From the NCBI RefSeq assembly GCF_007904105.1, contig NZ_CP042325.1, forward strand, positions 744,001 through 808,000: DNA of 64,000 nt, written 5' to 3'. Shown here in pieces: positions 1 to 8,473 of this stretch; position 1 is the stretch's first letter; each line of letters begins with the position of its first letter. The translations under genes were made by a program, and so were the position numbers. The notes below the pieces were generated by a model. It was not told the DNA's origin and made no database searches. It saw only the letters and a list, made by a program, of their open reading frames with translations. Source of the DNA: Corynebacterium sp. sy039 (lineage in GTDB: Bacteria > Actinomycetota > Actinomycetes > Mycobacteriales > Mycobacteriaceae).

Positions 1-1227
1 GCCAGGGCACAAGAGCTCGACGCTATGCCTGCGAATCAACGTGGAGTTCTCCACGGTGTTCCCGTTGCCATCAAAGATGAAAATGATGTTGCGGGAACTG
101 CGACAACATTTGGCACGAACGCCAATTCCATACCGAAGAAAACAGACTCCCTTACTGTGCAAAGATTACGTGATGCAGGCGCAATTATTATTGGCAAAAC
201 CACCATGCCTGCTTTTGGTGCCTTCCCTTTCACAGAGTCTGAGGCTTTTGGGATTACTCGCAATCCACGCAATCATGCGTGCACACCGGGTGGTTCTTCC
301 GGCGGTTCGGCAGCTGCGGTAGCTGCTGGAATTGTTCCTCTTGCTCTCGGCGGTGACGGTGGTGGTTCTATCCGTATTCCTGCTGATCGGTGTGGTTTGG
401 TGGGGCTCAAGCCCGCCCGTGGTGTTGTCCCCACTGCTCCTTATGATCATTTGTGGTATCACCTGGGAGTTGCCGGTCCTATTGTGCGTAGTGTGCGTGA
501 TGCGGAATTGATGTTTGATGTCATCACTGGTCGTGTGGACAGCGAAACAACTAGCGAACAAGCACAAGCAACAGTACAGCAACCAAAGAAATTACGTATC
601 GGTGTTAACCTCACGCCGTGTAGCCCACTAGCAAAACTCCCTAAGGATCATCAGCGTGCTGTGGAAAACATTGCTGATCAGTTACGTTCTCTCGGGCATC
701 AGATAGACAGTATTGATCGTCGCCCTGCTGATCCAACATTGCCTTTCGTCGTACAGTTTTTTGCTGGGCTCATTGCAGAAATTAAGGATCTTGACCACCC
801 AGAAAAGGTAGAGAAATTACACAAGTACACCACAAAGCTCGGTTTTTGGGCGCGCGGGCCAGTGCTTCGATGGGCATTAAAGCACAGTGAGCGTTTTGGG
901 GAGCGGATGGAACGCAACTTTGCCCAGTACGACGTGCTGCTCACCCCTACAACAGCTTCTCGTCCAGATAAGATCGGTGTGCTTGAGCGAGGCGGGTTGA
1001 TTCGGGCAATGATAAAATCCATTCCCTCTATTGCATATGTGATGCCGTGGAATGTTTCTGGGCACCCTGCTTTGGCTTTGCCCGTTGCGGTGGGGCAGGA
1101 TAGTTTGCCTGTATCCGTGCAATTTATTGCTGGAAAAACTCATCCTGGTGAGGGAGAAAAACTCTTGTGCCAGCTAGGAAAGCAGTTAGAGGATGCGGGG
1201 TTATTGGTTCATGAGTTTGGCGTTTAG
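1..1227 (+). CDS. Amidase (amidase-signature family), 5' end cut by window
   Basis: Hydrolyses an amide bond of an unidentified substrate in the cytoplasm. The frame is open from base 1 and the residues before the first ATG (base 25) already match the family, so the true start lies outside the window. Visible amidase-signature features are the lysine in VAIKDEND, the glycine/serine-rich [10 protein letters not shown] block and [12 protein letters not shown] with the second catalytic serine, giving the Ser-cisSer-Lys triad. The C-terminal [13 protein letters not shown] segment is also typical. The stop overlaps by four bases the tail of the convergent DUF2938 gene. The family is certain; the substrate is not. 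Confidence 0.9.
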   Translation, partial: ARAQELDAMPANQRGVLHGVPVAIKDENDVAGTATTFGTNANSIPKKTDSLTVQRLRDAGAIIIGKTTMPAFGAFPFTESEAFGITRNPRNHACTPGGSSGGSAAAVAAGIVPLALGGDGGGSIRIPADRCGLVGLKPARGVVPTAPYDHLWYHLGVAGPIVRSVRDAELMFDVITGRVDSETTSEQAQATVQQPKKLRIGVNLTPCSPLAKLPKDHQRAVENIADQLRSLGHQIDSIDRRPADPTLPFVVQFFAGLIAEIKDLDHPEKVEKLHKYTTKLGFWARGPVLRWALKHSERFGERMERNFAQYDVLLTPTTASRPDKIGVLERGGLIRAMIKSIPSIAYVMPWNVSGHPALALPVAVGQDSLPVSVQFIAGKTHPGEGEKLLCQLGKQLEDAGLLVHEFGV

Positions 1228-1740
1228 TTCTTGTGGGCTTTATTGAGTAGGCGAGCACCTGTGTAGAGTCCTATACCATAAAAGGTATGTGCTCTCAGGC
1301 TACGGTATGCAGCCACCGCCGGTTGTGGTGTTTTTTGATGCCATGAAACCTAAACCGAAAGCCGGCTGCATGAGAAACCATGGCGCAATTGTGGTTGATA
1401 CGCCAGCAGCAATGGAACCGATGAGTCTTGGGTTGCGTGACCACTGTGGCAGCGCACTATCAAAGAGTCCAGCAAATCCAATACCGATTAAATAATGCGC
1501 GGCGATCCCTACTGCCTGTTCGTGAGGAATAGACGGTGATTGTGCAATAGACTCATGTACAAATTTTCCATCTTTCATGCCTAAAACCCAGCGTCCCACG
1601 AAGTCTAAGTTCAGCGGTGGTACACCTGTTGTTTTTCGTACAATTTCAGACGCAATATCCATTACCGCTGTTGCTGTGCTACCGATGATAAGTGCTCGAG
1701 CAATTGTTGTGCTAAAAGTTTTTCTGTTCATTTTTTTCAT
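1224..1740 (-). pseudogene. DUF2938 membrane protein, frameshifted near the C-terminus
   Basis: As read, the frame from 1740 stops at 1300 (146 residues). It resembles DUF2938 integral membrane proteins, with an N-terminal membrane segment, TGVPPLNLDFVGRW and FGLGFMASK. The family's C-terminal part is missing in this frame but present in the next one: from the T6 run at 1331-1336 the shifted frame reads KTPQPAVAAYRSLRAH then FYGIGLYTGARLL and ends at 1224. Removing one A (T on the plus strand) from that run restores one continuous 171-residue protein. This is either a recent frameshift, a phase-variable tract or a sequencing error. No strong ribosome binding site precedes the start. Confidence 0.7.
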
Positions 1741-1756
1741 GGTAATGAGAAAGAGC

Positions 1757-1766
1757 GGGGGGGGGG
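1757..1766. repeat. G10 homopolymer tract
   Basis: Ten consecutive G on the plus strand (C on the coding strand of the DUF2938 gene), 17 to 26 bases upstream of its start codon. Tracts of this length are uncommon in a moderate-GC genome and are prone to slippage. The position between promoter and start could change expression of the downstream gene. No function is demonstrated. Confidence 0.9.
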
Positions 1767-1962
1767 CAAGTTTTATGCTCTTTCATTAAGCAGCTTCGTC
1801 TTAAGATTTTATTTTCTATATCTGATAAAAAATTATGTGTTACTTAGCGTGTGTTTAGAAGGAAATAATGCTAGCATTTTTTGCTGTAATACCCTTTGAG
1901 AAAACATAGGGTTCTTTGGCAGTTTTCTTCAGGAAAATAAGATACAGATTAAGGTTTGTGAA

Positions 1963-2916
1963 ATGACCAAGTTGAAACGCATCTTAGTGTGCACCGTTGC
2001 AGGTGTAGCTGGTTTATCATTAGCGGCGTGTTCCTCTGACTCAGAGAAGAGCGATTCTAGTGCCGCTACTTCAAGCAGTGCAACTAAGAGTTCTAGCACC
2101 AAAAAAACCACCACCAGTGCTAAGAAAACAACTTCTCAGCGCACCACAACACGAAAAGCAACAAGCACCAAGAAAGCAGCGACAGCTACTCGCAAAGCAA
2201 CAACTGCCAAACGAGCTGCTGGTGCTCCTGCAGGCGCTAACAGCGCAGGTACACGCAGTGGTAATTCGGCGGGATCTGCTGGTTCAGGATCTTCAGGAGC
2301 TGGGGCTGCTTCGCGTGTTACTCGTGAACAGCAACAAGCAGCACCAGTAGTGGTTCCTGGAGCTGGACAGAATGGTTTTTCTGAAGAAACCGTTACTGAG
2401 CCACGTACAAGTGCTCAAGCTACAGATGCATCTCAGGTAACAGCTACGAATACTGCTCAGCCAGAGAACACATTTGTTGATGTTAACTCTGAAGATTTCA
2501 CTAAGGCTGAGAACGGGTATGCGTTCAGCTTCGATAATGCTGATGACACCACAAGCTATTGCATCATTGCTGAGGACGCTGTTTCTTGTTTAGCTCAAGC
2601 TAGTGATCCAGCTGAAGCTGATAGCAATGCTATTAAAGCTGATCCTGAAGGCTATGATTGGGTAACGATCTCTGCCCCTACCGATACAAAGAAATTAGAA
2701 AACAACCAGCGCATCAGAGTTGGCAATAACGTATGCACTAAAGACAATTCTATGTTGGATTGTGCAATCGGTACTGAAGGCGTAATTTTGCGCGTACAAG
2801 GGGATGGCACAGTTGAGACAGCTAAAGTAGTAGATTCTGAACCTGTGTCTACTGCAGCACCTACCCCTGACGTCGAGAGTGACTCTGAAGAAGTAGCTAC
2901 GGAAGAGCAATCATAG
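1963..2916 (+). CDS. Secreted lipoprotein with Ser/Thr/Lys/Ala-rich linker
   Basis: A 317-residue predicted lipoprotein. The signal peptide (basic MTKLKR, hydrophobic core) ends in a lipobox LSLAAC with the acylated cysteine at about residue 23. Residues 24 to about 110 are low-complexity, rich in Ser, Thr, Lys and Ala with many TKK/TTT/RKAT units, then Gly/Ser/Ala-rich; the rest is a small acidic domain with three cysteines (about residues 203, 209 and 259). The layout suggests a membrane-anchored protein with a long flexible wall-spanning linker and an outer domain. I recognise no family for the C-terminal domain. It is followed by a strong terminator. Confidence 0.8.
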   Translation: MTKLKRILVCTVAGVAGLSLAACSSDSEKSDSSAATSSSATKSSSTKKTTTSAKKTTSQRTTTRKATSTKKAATATRKATTAKRAAGAPAGANSAGTRSGNSAGSAGSGSSGAGAASRVTREQQQAAPVVVPGAGQNGFSEETVTEPRTSAQATDASQVTATNTAQPENTFVDVNSEDFTKAENGYAFSFDNADDTTSYCIIAEDAVSCLAQASDPAEADSNAIKADPEGYDWVTISAPTDTKKLENNQRIRVGNNVCTKDNSMLDCAIGTEGVILRVQGDGTVETAKVVDSEPVSTAAPTPDVESDSEEVATEEQS

Positions 2917-2952
2917 GTAGTGCATTAACTGCATTGTTAAAAGATTACCGCT

Positions 2953-2990
2953 AAAAAATCACCAGTTCGATGTGAACTGGTGATTTTTGT
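2953..2990. terminator. Rho-independent terminator after the lipoprotein gene
   Basis: A perfect 15-bp inverted repeat (2954-2968 with 2974-2988, loop GATGT) whose arms carry A and T runs, so it can terminate in both directions. It lies between the convergent lipoprotein and ocd genes. Confidence 0.9.
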
Positions 2991-3029
2991 ATTTTCTGCA
3001 ATCTACATGGATAAGATTTTAGATCAGAG

Positions 3030-4058
3030 TTAGATCAAAGACGGAACATGGGCAACAAGTGAAAAGAGATCCTTAGGATCCTCAGGATCAGCAACAATGT
3101 CGATATCTACCTCAAGTTCACTGCCTTTTACGCTATCGCGTAGGTAACGTAGTGCGGAGAAATCATTAATTGCGAAACCAACAGAGTCGAATAGGGTAAT
3201 TTGATCCTCGGAATCACGACCACTTTCTGCACCAGTGAGCACTTTCCAGAATTCAACAACAGAAAAATCTTCAGGTTTTTGCTGGATTTCGCCTTCAATG
3301 CGTGTTTGCTCAGGGAATTCAACGAAAACCTTTGCGCGATCGAGAATTTCAGATGCTAGCTCAGTTTTACCTGGGCAGTCACCACCAACTGCGTTAAGAT
3401 GCACACCAGGCGCAACATGGTGATCAGCCAAAATCTGATTTTGTGCCTTGTCTGCAGTACACGTGGTGATAATATCAGCGCCTGCTACTGCTTCTTCAGT
3501 GCTGTTGCATACTGTGATATTAAAACCGAGTGGTTCCATGTTTCGCTTGAACTTTTCAATGGCTGCGGGATCAACGTCGTAAATAGCGATATCTTCGATT
3601 CCCATCACGCCGCGGAAACCAAGAGCCTGAAATTCTGATTGAGAACCTGCACCGATCATTGCCATACGACGAGAATCCTTGCGTGCAAGATGACGAGCCA
3701 CCATGCAAGAGGTTGCCGCAGTGCGCAATGCGGTGAGAAGGGTCATTTCCGCGAAGAATGTTGGATAACCATTATCCACATCAGCAAGCACACCAAAAGC
3801 AGTGACAGTCTGGAAGCCGCGTGCTGGATTAGAAGGGTGCCCATTAACGTACTTGAAAGAGTATTCTTCACTATCAGAAGTAGGCATAAGCTCAATGACG
3901 CCAAAAGGGGTATGGCTAGCGACGCGGGGAATCTTGTGGAATTTCTCCCAACGCTTATAGTCGCGTTCCAAATAATCGACCATATTAACGATGATATTTT
4001 CTACACCATCGCGTTGGATCCACCGAGCCATATTAGGTACATCAACGAACTTAACCAT
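3030..4058 (-). CDS. ocd: Ornithine cyclodeaminase
   Basis: Converts L-ornithine to L-proline and ammonia with bound NAD, in the cytoplasm. The 342-residue protein has the ornithine cyclodeaminase/mu-crystallin fold: substrate-side KYVNGHPSNP near residue 69, LTALRTAATS near 108, Rossmann MIGAGSQSE near 134, and VGGDCPGKTEL near 229, whose aspartate is the catalytic acid in this family. An upstream in-frame ATG at 4073 exists, but the ATG at 4058 follows a good AAGGAAA ribosome site and is preferred. An amino acid permease lies upstream on the same strand, separated by a hairpin. Confidence 0.92.
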   Translation of the reverse strand: MVKFVDVPNMARWIQRDGVENIIVNMVDYLERDYKRWEKFHKIPRVASHTPFGVIELMPTSDSEEYSFKYVNGHPSNPARGFQTVTAFGVLADVDNGYPTFFAEMTLLTALRTAATSCMVARHLARKDSRRMAMIGAGSQSEFQALGFRGVMGIEDIAIYDVDPAAIEKFKRNMEPLGFNITVCNSTEEAVAGADIITTCTADKAQNQILADHHVAPGVHLNAVGGDCPGKTELASEILDRAKVFVEFPEQTRIEGEIQQKPEDFSVVEFWKVLTGAESGRDSEDQITLFDSVGFAINDFSALRYLRDSVKGSELEVDIDIVADPEDPKDLFSLVAHVPSLI

Positions 4059-4149
4059 TGTTTCCTTTCTCAATTTTTATGTCTTGTGAACGTATGAAAC
4101 ATAACAATGCTCTGGTTGAGCAATCTCCATACTACGCTAAAAAGAAGGT

Positions 4150-4187
4150 ATCCTGCAGCATAGTGAGAACGGCATATGCTGCAGGAT
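4150..4187 (-). terminator. Hairpin terminator after the AnsP-like permease gene
   Basis: A 13-bp perfect inverted repeat (4150-4162 with 4175-4187, 12-base loop), followed on the minus strand by a pyrimidine/T-rich stretch. It sits between the permease stop and the ocd start, both on the minus strand, and probably uncouples them. Confidence 0.6.
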
Positions 4188-4208
4188 GAGTATTGTATGA
4201 ATAGTCAG

Positions 4209-5708
4209 TTATTTACGATGCAAATCACTTTGTGGTGATGCTTGGAACGTCGAAGTGCTCAGATGCTGTTCCTTGCGTTGACGTGCAATCTCTTTAATTC
4301 TTCCCCGCCAGCTGTACCACATGATCATAAAAATTGGAATCAGTAATACTGATGATAAAAGGGTATAAGTGCCAATGGGGTAATCGAATGCCATAAGTAC
4401 AATGACGAGAAGCAAAAATGCAATTGTGAGCCAGTCGCCAACGATACCAAACGGAGAACGATATTGCGGTCTGGTGTATTTGCCTTCCTGAGAAAGGCGC
4501 ACAAATTTTTGGTGAGCAATCACGATTGCAGCCCAGCTTGCCATTGTTCCTAGTGCGGCGAGGTTAAGCACAATCTCAAATGCCATTTCTGGCACAACAT
4601 AGTTCAAGAAAACACCTGTCAAGCCAACGCCTGCTGCCATCACAATACCGCCATATGGTACGCCTGTTTTTGACATCCGGGCACCAAATTTGGGGCCAGA
4701 GCCTGCTGTGGACATATTGTACATAATGCGTCCTGTGGAATAGAGGCCAGCATTGAGTGAGGAGATTGCTGCAGTAATGACGACAAGCTGGAAAATTGGT
4801 GCCGCTGCACTCAAGCCCAGAGAGTCAAAGAAAGTAACAAAAGGTGATACATCTGCTACGTAGGTGGTGTAGGGCAGTACCAGAGTCAACAGCAATACCG
4901 AACCGAAGTAGAAGATGAGGATACGGAATAGCACACTGTTAATTGCTTTAGGAATGAGCTTTTCGACGTTTTTTGTCTCGCCTGAGGTAGTGCCAACTAA
5001 CTCGATACCTGCATAGGCAAAAACTACACCTTGAATTACGACGATAGCTGCTAATAAACCATTTGGTGTCCAACCACCAGCTTCGCCAATGAGTGAGAAC
5101 CCTACTGCTGATCCACTGGGGTGTCCGAAGATGATTACTCCAATTGCTACCAGCATAAAAATGAGGAGCGCAACTACTTTAATGAGGGAGAACCAGAACT
5201 CAAGCTCACCAAATATCTTTACGGAGAGCATATTGAAAAATAGAATCGCACAAATAACGAATAAAGCGAGTGCCCATTGTGGAACGGCATCAAGCCACGA
5301 TGTGTATTGCGAGAACCACTTAATATAAATTGCTACGGCAGTGGAGTCTGCAACGAGCGTCATAGCCCAGTTTCCCCAGTATAACCAGCCGGTGATGAAT
5401 GCTGATTTCTCGCCATAAAATTCTCGCGCATAGGAGACAAAGGATCCGGAACTTGGTCGGTAAATAATCAACTCACCGAGTGAACGTAGGATGATATAGC
5501 CAAAGAATCCGCAGATAAGATAAAGAATCGCAAGGAAAGGCCCAGCTTGTGAAAGTCTGGAGCCAGTACCTAGTAACAAGCCGGTACCGATGGCGGAACC
5601 AATGGCAATCATTTGTAGCTGTCTGGCACCCATGCCCTTTTGGAGTCCAGTGTCCTCCGCGGCAAAAATGTCGCGAGAACTCTCATGGGGTGAAGTTTTT
5701 TCACTCAT
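4209..5708 (-). CDS. Amino acid permease, AAT/APC family, AnsP-like
   Basis: A proton-coupled cytoplasmic-membrane amino acid importer with about 12 membrane helices over 499 residues. The N-terminal region has the APC signature IGSAIGTGLLLGTG in helix 1, then LRSLGELIIYRPSSGSFVSYARE and GWLYWGNWAMT, which most resemble L-asparagine permease AnsP and its relatives. The specificity could still be another amino acid. The frame extends to an ATG at 5735, but the ATG at 5708 (MSEKTSPHE) with AGAGGG upstream fits family length better. It stands as its own unit upstream of ocd. Confidence 0.85.
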   Translation of the reverse strand: MSEKTSPHESSRDIFAAEDTGLQKGMGARQLQMIAIGSAIGTGLLLGTGSRLSQAGPFLAILYLICGFFGYIILRSLGELIIYRPSSGSFVSYAREFYGEKSAFITGWLYWGNWAMTLVADSTAVAIYIKWFSQYTSWLDAVPQWALALFVICAILFFNMLSVKIFGELEFWFSLIKVVALLIFMLVAIGVIIFGHPSGSAVGFSLIGEAGGWTPNGLLAAIVVIQGVVFAYAGIELVGTTSGETKNVEKLIPKAINSVLFRILIFYFGSVLLLTLVLPYTTYVADVSPFVTFFDSLGLSAAAPIFQLVVITAAISSLNAGLYSTGRIMYNMSTAGSGPKFGARMSKTGVPYGGIVMAAGVGLTGVFLNYVVPEMAFEIVLNLAALGTMASWAAIVIAHQKFVRLSQEGKYTRPQYRSPFGIVGDWLTIAFLLLVIVLMAFDYPIGTYTLLSSVLLIPIFMIMWYSWRGRIKEIARQRKEQHLSTSTFQASPQSDLHRK

Positions 5709-5844
5709 ATTGATGTAAAACCCTCTTTCGTGCATTAAGTGTCACTTGTCACACTCGTTAGCAGTCTACATCTAGAGCGATAAGATAAGCGAATAAAACT
5801 GTTATCTTGTGATTTTACTCATAAAGCCGCTTAGGGAGCAGACT

Positions 5845-6762
5845 CTAAGCGTGCTTCTTGTGAAACAGCTGCATAATCACAGCAATAATGCCACCGACAA
5901 CAGTGCCAAAAACGAGGGAGAGGAAAGTCTCGACCAACCAATGCCATAGACCACCGTTGGGGGCTATTGCGTGCAAAACATGCTCAACTAAGTCATGGAA
6001 TAGTGGGAATCCTAGTTCTGCCAATCCTGTAATGAGGATATGCCCACCTACCCAGAGCATTGCGAACATTCCGACTATTGATATGACATTGAGGATTTTT
6101 GGCATTGCGACAACAAGTGCTCGTCCAATTTTCTGAGTGCTTTCGTTATCTTTTTTGCCTAGTGCAAGGCCGAAATCATCAATTTTTACCAGCAGTCCCA
6201 CAGCACCATAGACCAAGAGGGTAACTACGAAAGCCACCATGATTAGCACACTAGCTTCCATCCATAAGGGTTGGTTAGCTACCTCATTAAGGGAAATCAC
6301 CATGATTTCTGCAGATAAAATGAGATCAGTGGTGATTGCGCCACGCACAAGTGTCTTTTCATCTTTGGGTTGGGCAGAGTCTGCTTGACTATCCTCATGA
6401 GAGGAATGGGAGAACATCTCAATAATTTTTTCTGCTCCCTCAAAGCAGAGATAAGCACCACCAACCATAAGGATGGGGGTCAACGCCCAGGGGGCGATGG
6501 CATTGAGCAGCAACGCAATCGGCAAGATAATAATGAGTTTGTTAAATAAAGAGCCTCGGGCAATACGCCAAATAATAGGCAGTTCCCTTGCTGGGGTAAC
6601 TCCTTCCACAAAACGTGGGGTAACAGCAGTATCGTCTATAACTACTCCGGCAGCTTTTGCACTTGTTTTTGCAGCTTGGGCCGCTACGTCGTCTATGCTT
6701 GCTGCGGCAGTTTTTGCGATGAGCGCTACGTCGTCAAGTAATGCTGCGAGTCCACCAGCCAT
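5845..6762 (-). CDS. DUF808 integral membrane protein (YedI-like)
   Basis: A 305-residue protein starting MAGGLAALLDDVALIAK, the hallmark N-terminus of DUF808/YedI. A soluble alanine-rich stretch with VVIDDTAVTP is followed by hydrophobic segments around residues 75-105, 155-215 and 230-300, then a basic end. Function is unknown in the family. It lies 64 bases after the patatin gene on the same strand and may share its transcript. Confidence 0.88.
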   Translation of the reverse strand: MAGGLAALLDDVALIAKTAAASIDDVAAQAAKTSAKAAGVVIDDTAVTPRFVEGVTPARELPIIWRIARGSLFNKLIIILPIALLLNAIAPWALTPILMVGGAYLCFEGAEKIIEMFSHSSHEDSQADSAQPKDEKTLVRGAITTDLILSAEIMVISLNEVANQPLWMEASVLIMVAFVVTLLVYGAVGLLVKIDDFGLALGKKDNESTQKIGRALVVAMPKILNVISIVGMFAMLWVGGHILITGLAELGFPLFHDLVEHVLHAIAPNGGLWHWLVETFLSLVFGTVVGGIIAVIMQLFHKKHA

Positions 6763-6826
6763 GAAAATCCTCCACTTATTTTATCTGCGTGCTATGTCTT
6801 TTTTAGCACGCATGACGCTGATGTGT

Positions 6827-7705
6827 TTAGCTGGCAAAAAATTTAAGCCATGATTGCCACTCTCGTTTGGTTTGTGCCAAGCCAAGTTCGTAGGAGCTTT
6901 TGAGTTTCTGATAATCCAATTCACGGGAGCTAACGGGCATTGTCTCTGGGAAGAATAATTGTGCCCTGCCTTGTTTTTCTAGCTCGAAGAGCAATTCTTT
7001 GGTGGCATTGTAGTATTTTGGACGTTGAATCATTGCTTCTGCAACAGCCGGCCATTTTCTTAAAGCACGTCTGAGGGCTTTGGGGTGAGCTACTTCAGGG
7101 CGTTTGTAATCGCGTGGTCTGGTTAGCAATACGAGGAATTTCTCAAAACCGTCTGCTTGGGCTGCGTCGATAGCTATACCACCAGAGCGCCCTAGTGCAC
7201 CATCGACGTAGGGGATATTATCAATCCAGGTAATTGGCATAAAAAGCGGCATTGTCGAGCTGGCGCGTACTTGTTTGATCAATGTTGGAGCATCGGTGCT
7301 ATCTTCTCGACCGAAATAAAAACTTTCTCCGGTATCGGCACGGGTGACGCCAATGCGCAGCGCAGTGGTGCTTTCCTGGTAGCGGGTATAGTCAAAGAAC
7401 AGATCGGTGTTGTGGGCACTTGATTGTTGTTCGATGTATTCGGAATTGAAGTAGCCTCGGCCTCGAATGAAAGAGTGCCAACCTCCTGCTTGTGAATCCT
7501 GTGCGATGTCTACGAAATTTGCCTTTGTGCGGTGTGTATCTTTCGACAAGAAGTTAATTGCATGGGAGGCACCTGCAGAAATGCCGCCTACCCAACCGAA
7601 ATTGATGTCATTATTTATTAATTCGCAGATACAAGCAGCAGAGTAAGAGTTCCTCATGCCGCCGCCTTCACATACTAGGGCAGTATCCTCAACGATCATG
7701 AACAA
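6827..7705 (-). CDS. Patatin-like phospholipase (RssA/YjjU type)
   Basis: A 292-residue predicted lipid acyl hydrolase. The oxyanion loop CEGGGMRN is near residue 12, the nucleophile motif GISAG gives Ser43, and the DGA motif near residue 168 supplies the aspartate of the Ser-Asp dyad. No signal peptide is seen, so it is probably cytosolic or peripheral. Starts at 7705 or 7699 are both possible and neither has a strong ribosome site. It is divergent from the Nudix gene. The substrate is unknown. Confidence 0.87.
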   Translation of the reverse strand: MFMIVEDTALVCEGGGMRNSYSAACICELINNDINFGWVGGISAGASHAINFLSKDTHRTKANFVDIAQDSQAGGWHSFIRGRGYFNSEYIEQQSSAHNTDLFFDYTRYQESTTALRIGVTRADTGESFYFGREDSTDAPTLIKQVRASSTMPLFMPITWIDNIPYVDGALGRSGGIAIDAAQADGFEKFLVLLTRPRDYKRPEVAHPKALRRALRKWPAVAEAMIQRPKYYNATKELLFELEKQGRAQLFFPETMPVSSRELDYQKLKSSYELGLAQTKREWQSWLKFFAS

Positions 7706-7796
7706 GTATTGTAAGTGCTAGGTGCGATAAACGCACATGGGGTAGTATTATGCATTACCCAAAAGGGTTATGATATTGCAGGAAGGGAGCATAATA

Positions 7797-8228
7797 ATGC
7801 TTAACGACGCTGATCTAGATCAGGAAAAAGTTATTCGCATCGCTGCTGTTGTCCTCCGTAATGTTCAAGGGCAAGTGTTGAGCGTCCGCAAAAATAATAC
7901 GGCGTCTTTTATGCTCCCAGGTGGTAAGCGGGAACAACATGAGAGTGCTCAAGAAACTGCAATTCGTGAGATCTGGGAAGAATTGCGTCTCGAACTAGAT
8001 CCATCGAGACTGCAGGCTTTAGGAAGTTTTTGTGCGCCGGCAGCAAATGAAGATGGCTATGTGGTGCAATGTGAACTTTTTGATTATTCTCCGGCTGTTG
8101 CTGTGACAGAAGTTTTTGCTGAACTGGCTGAGTTTTGTTGGTTTGACTTGGCGTCGGAGGCTGCTTATTCCCAAAGTGTGGCGCCTTTGTCGAAAGATGT
8201 TGTGTTTCCCTTTTTGACACAGCTGTGA
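7797..8228 (+). CDS. Nudix hydrolase
   Basis: A 143-residue hydrolase of a nucleoside-diphosphate-linked substrate, possibly sanitising oxidised nucleotides. The Nudix box runs from about residue 42 to 64 with GGKREQHE, then AIREIWEEL, carrying the catalytic REXXEE; the glycine normally after EE is replaced. The ATG at 7797 is chosen because GGAAGGGAG lies eight bases upstream; a frame-compatible ATG at 7770 lacks such a site. The exact substrate cannot be told. Confidence 0.88.
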   Translation: MLNDADLDQEKVIRIAAVVLRNVQGQVLSVRKNNTASFMLPGGKREQHESAQETAIREIWEELRLELDPSRLQALGSFCAPAANEDGYVVQCELFDYSPAVAVTEVFAELAEFCWFDLASEAAYSQSVAPLSKDVVFPFLTQL

Positions 8229-8473
8229 CATAGTAGCGCTGGCTACCTGGATAGGGGATCGAAGGGGTAGCTGCTTATTATTTCTTGTTCAGGATATCTG
8301 CACTCTACCTCGTAATATCTATAATTAAATAGTTTTAGTGACTTAAGTCTATAAAATAACTAAATGAGTCCTAGAACTTTATGCTAGGCTTACCGCTTAA
8401 TTACTGCTTCGGTTGTCTCTACGCATACTGCAGTGGTAGTGATCTCGTGCATTAAATTTGGAAGGTGTATTTG

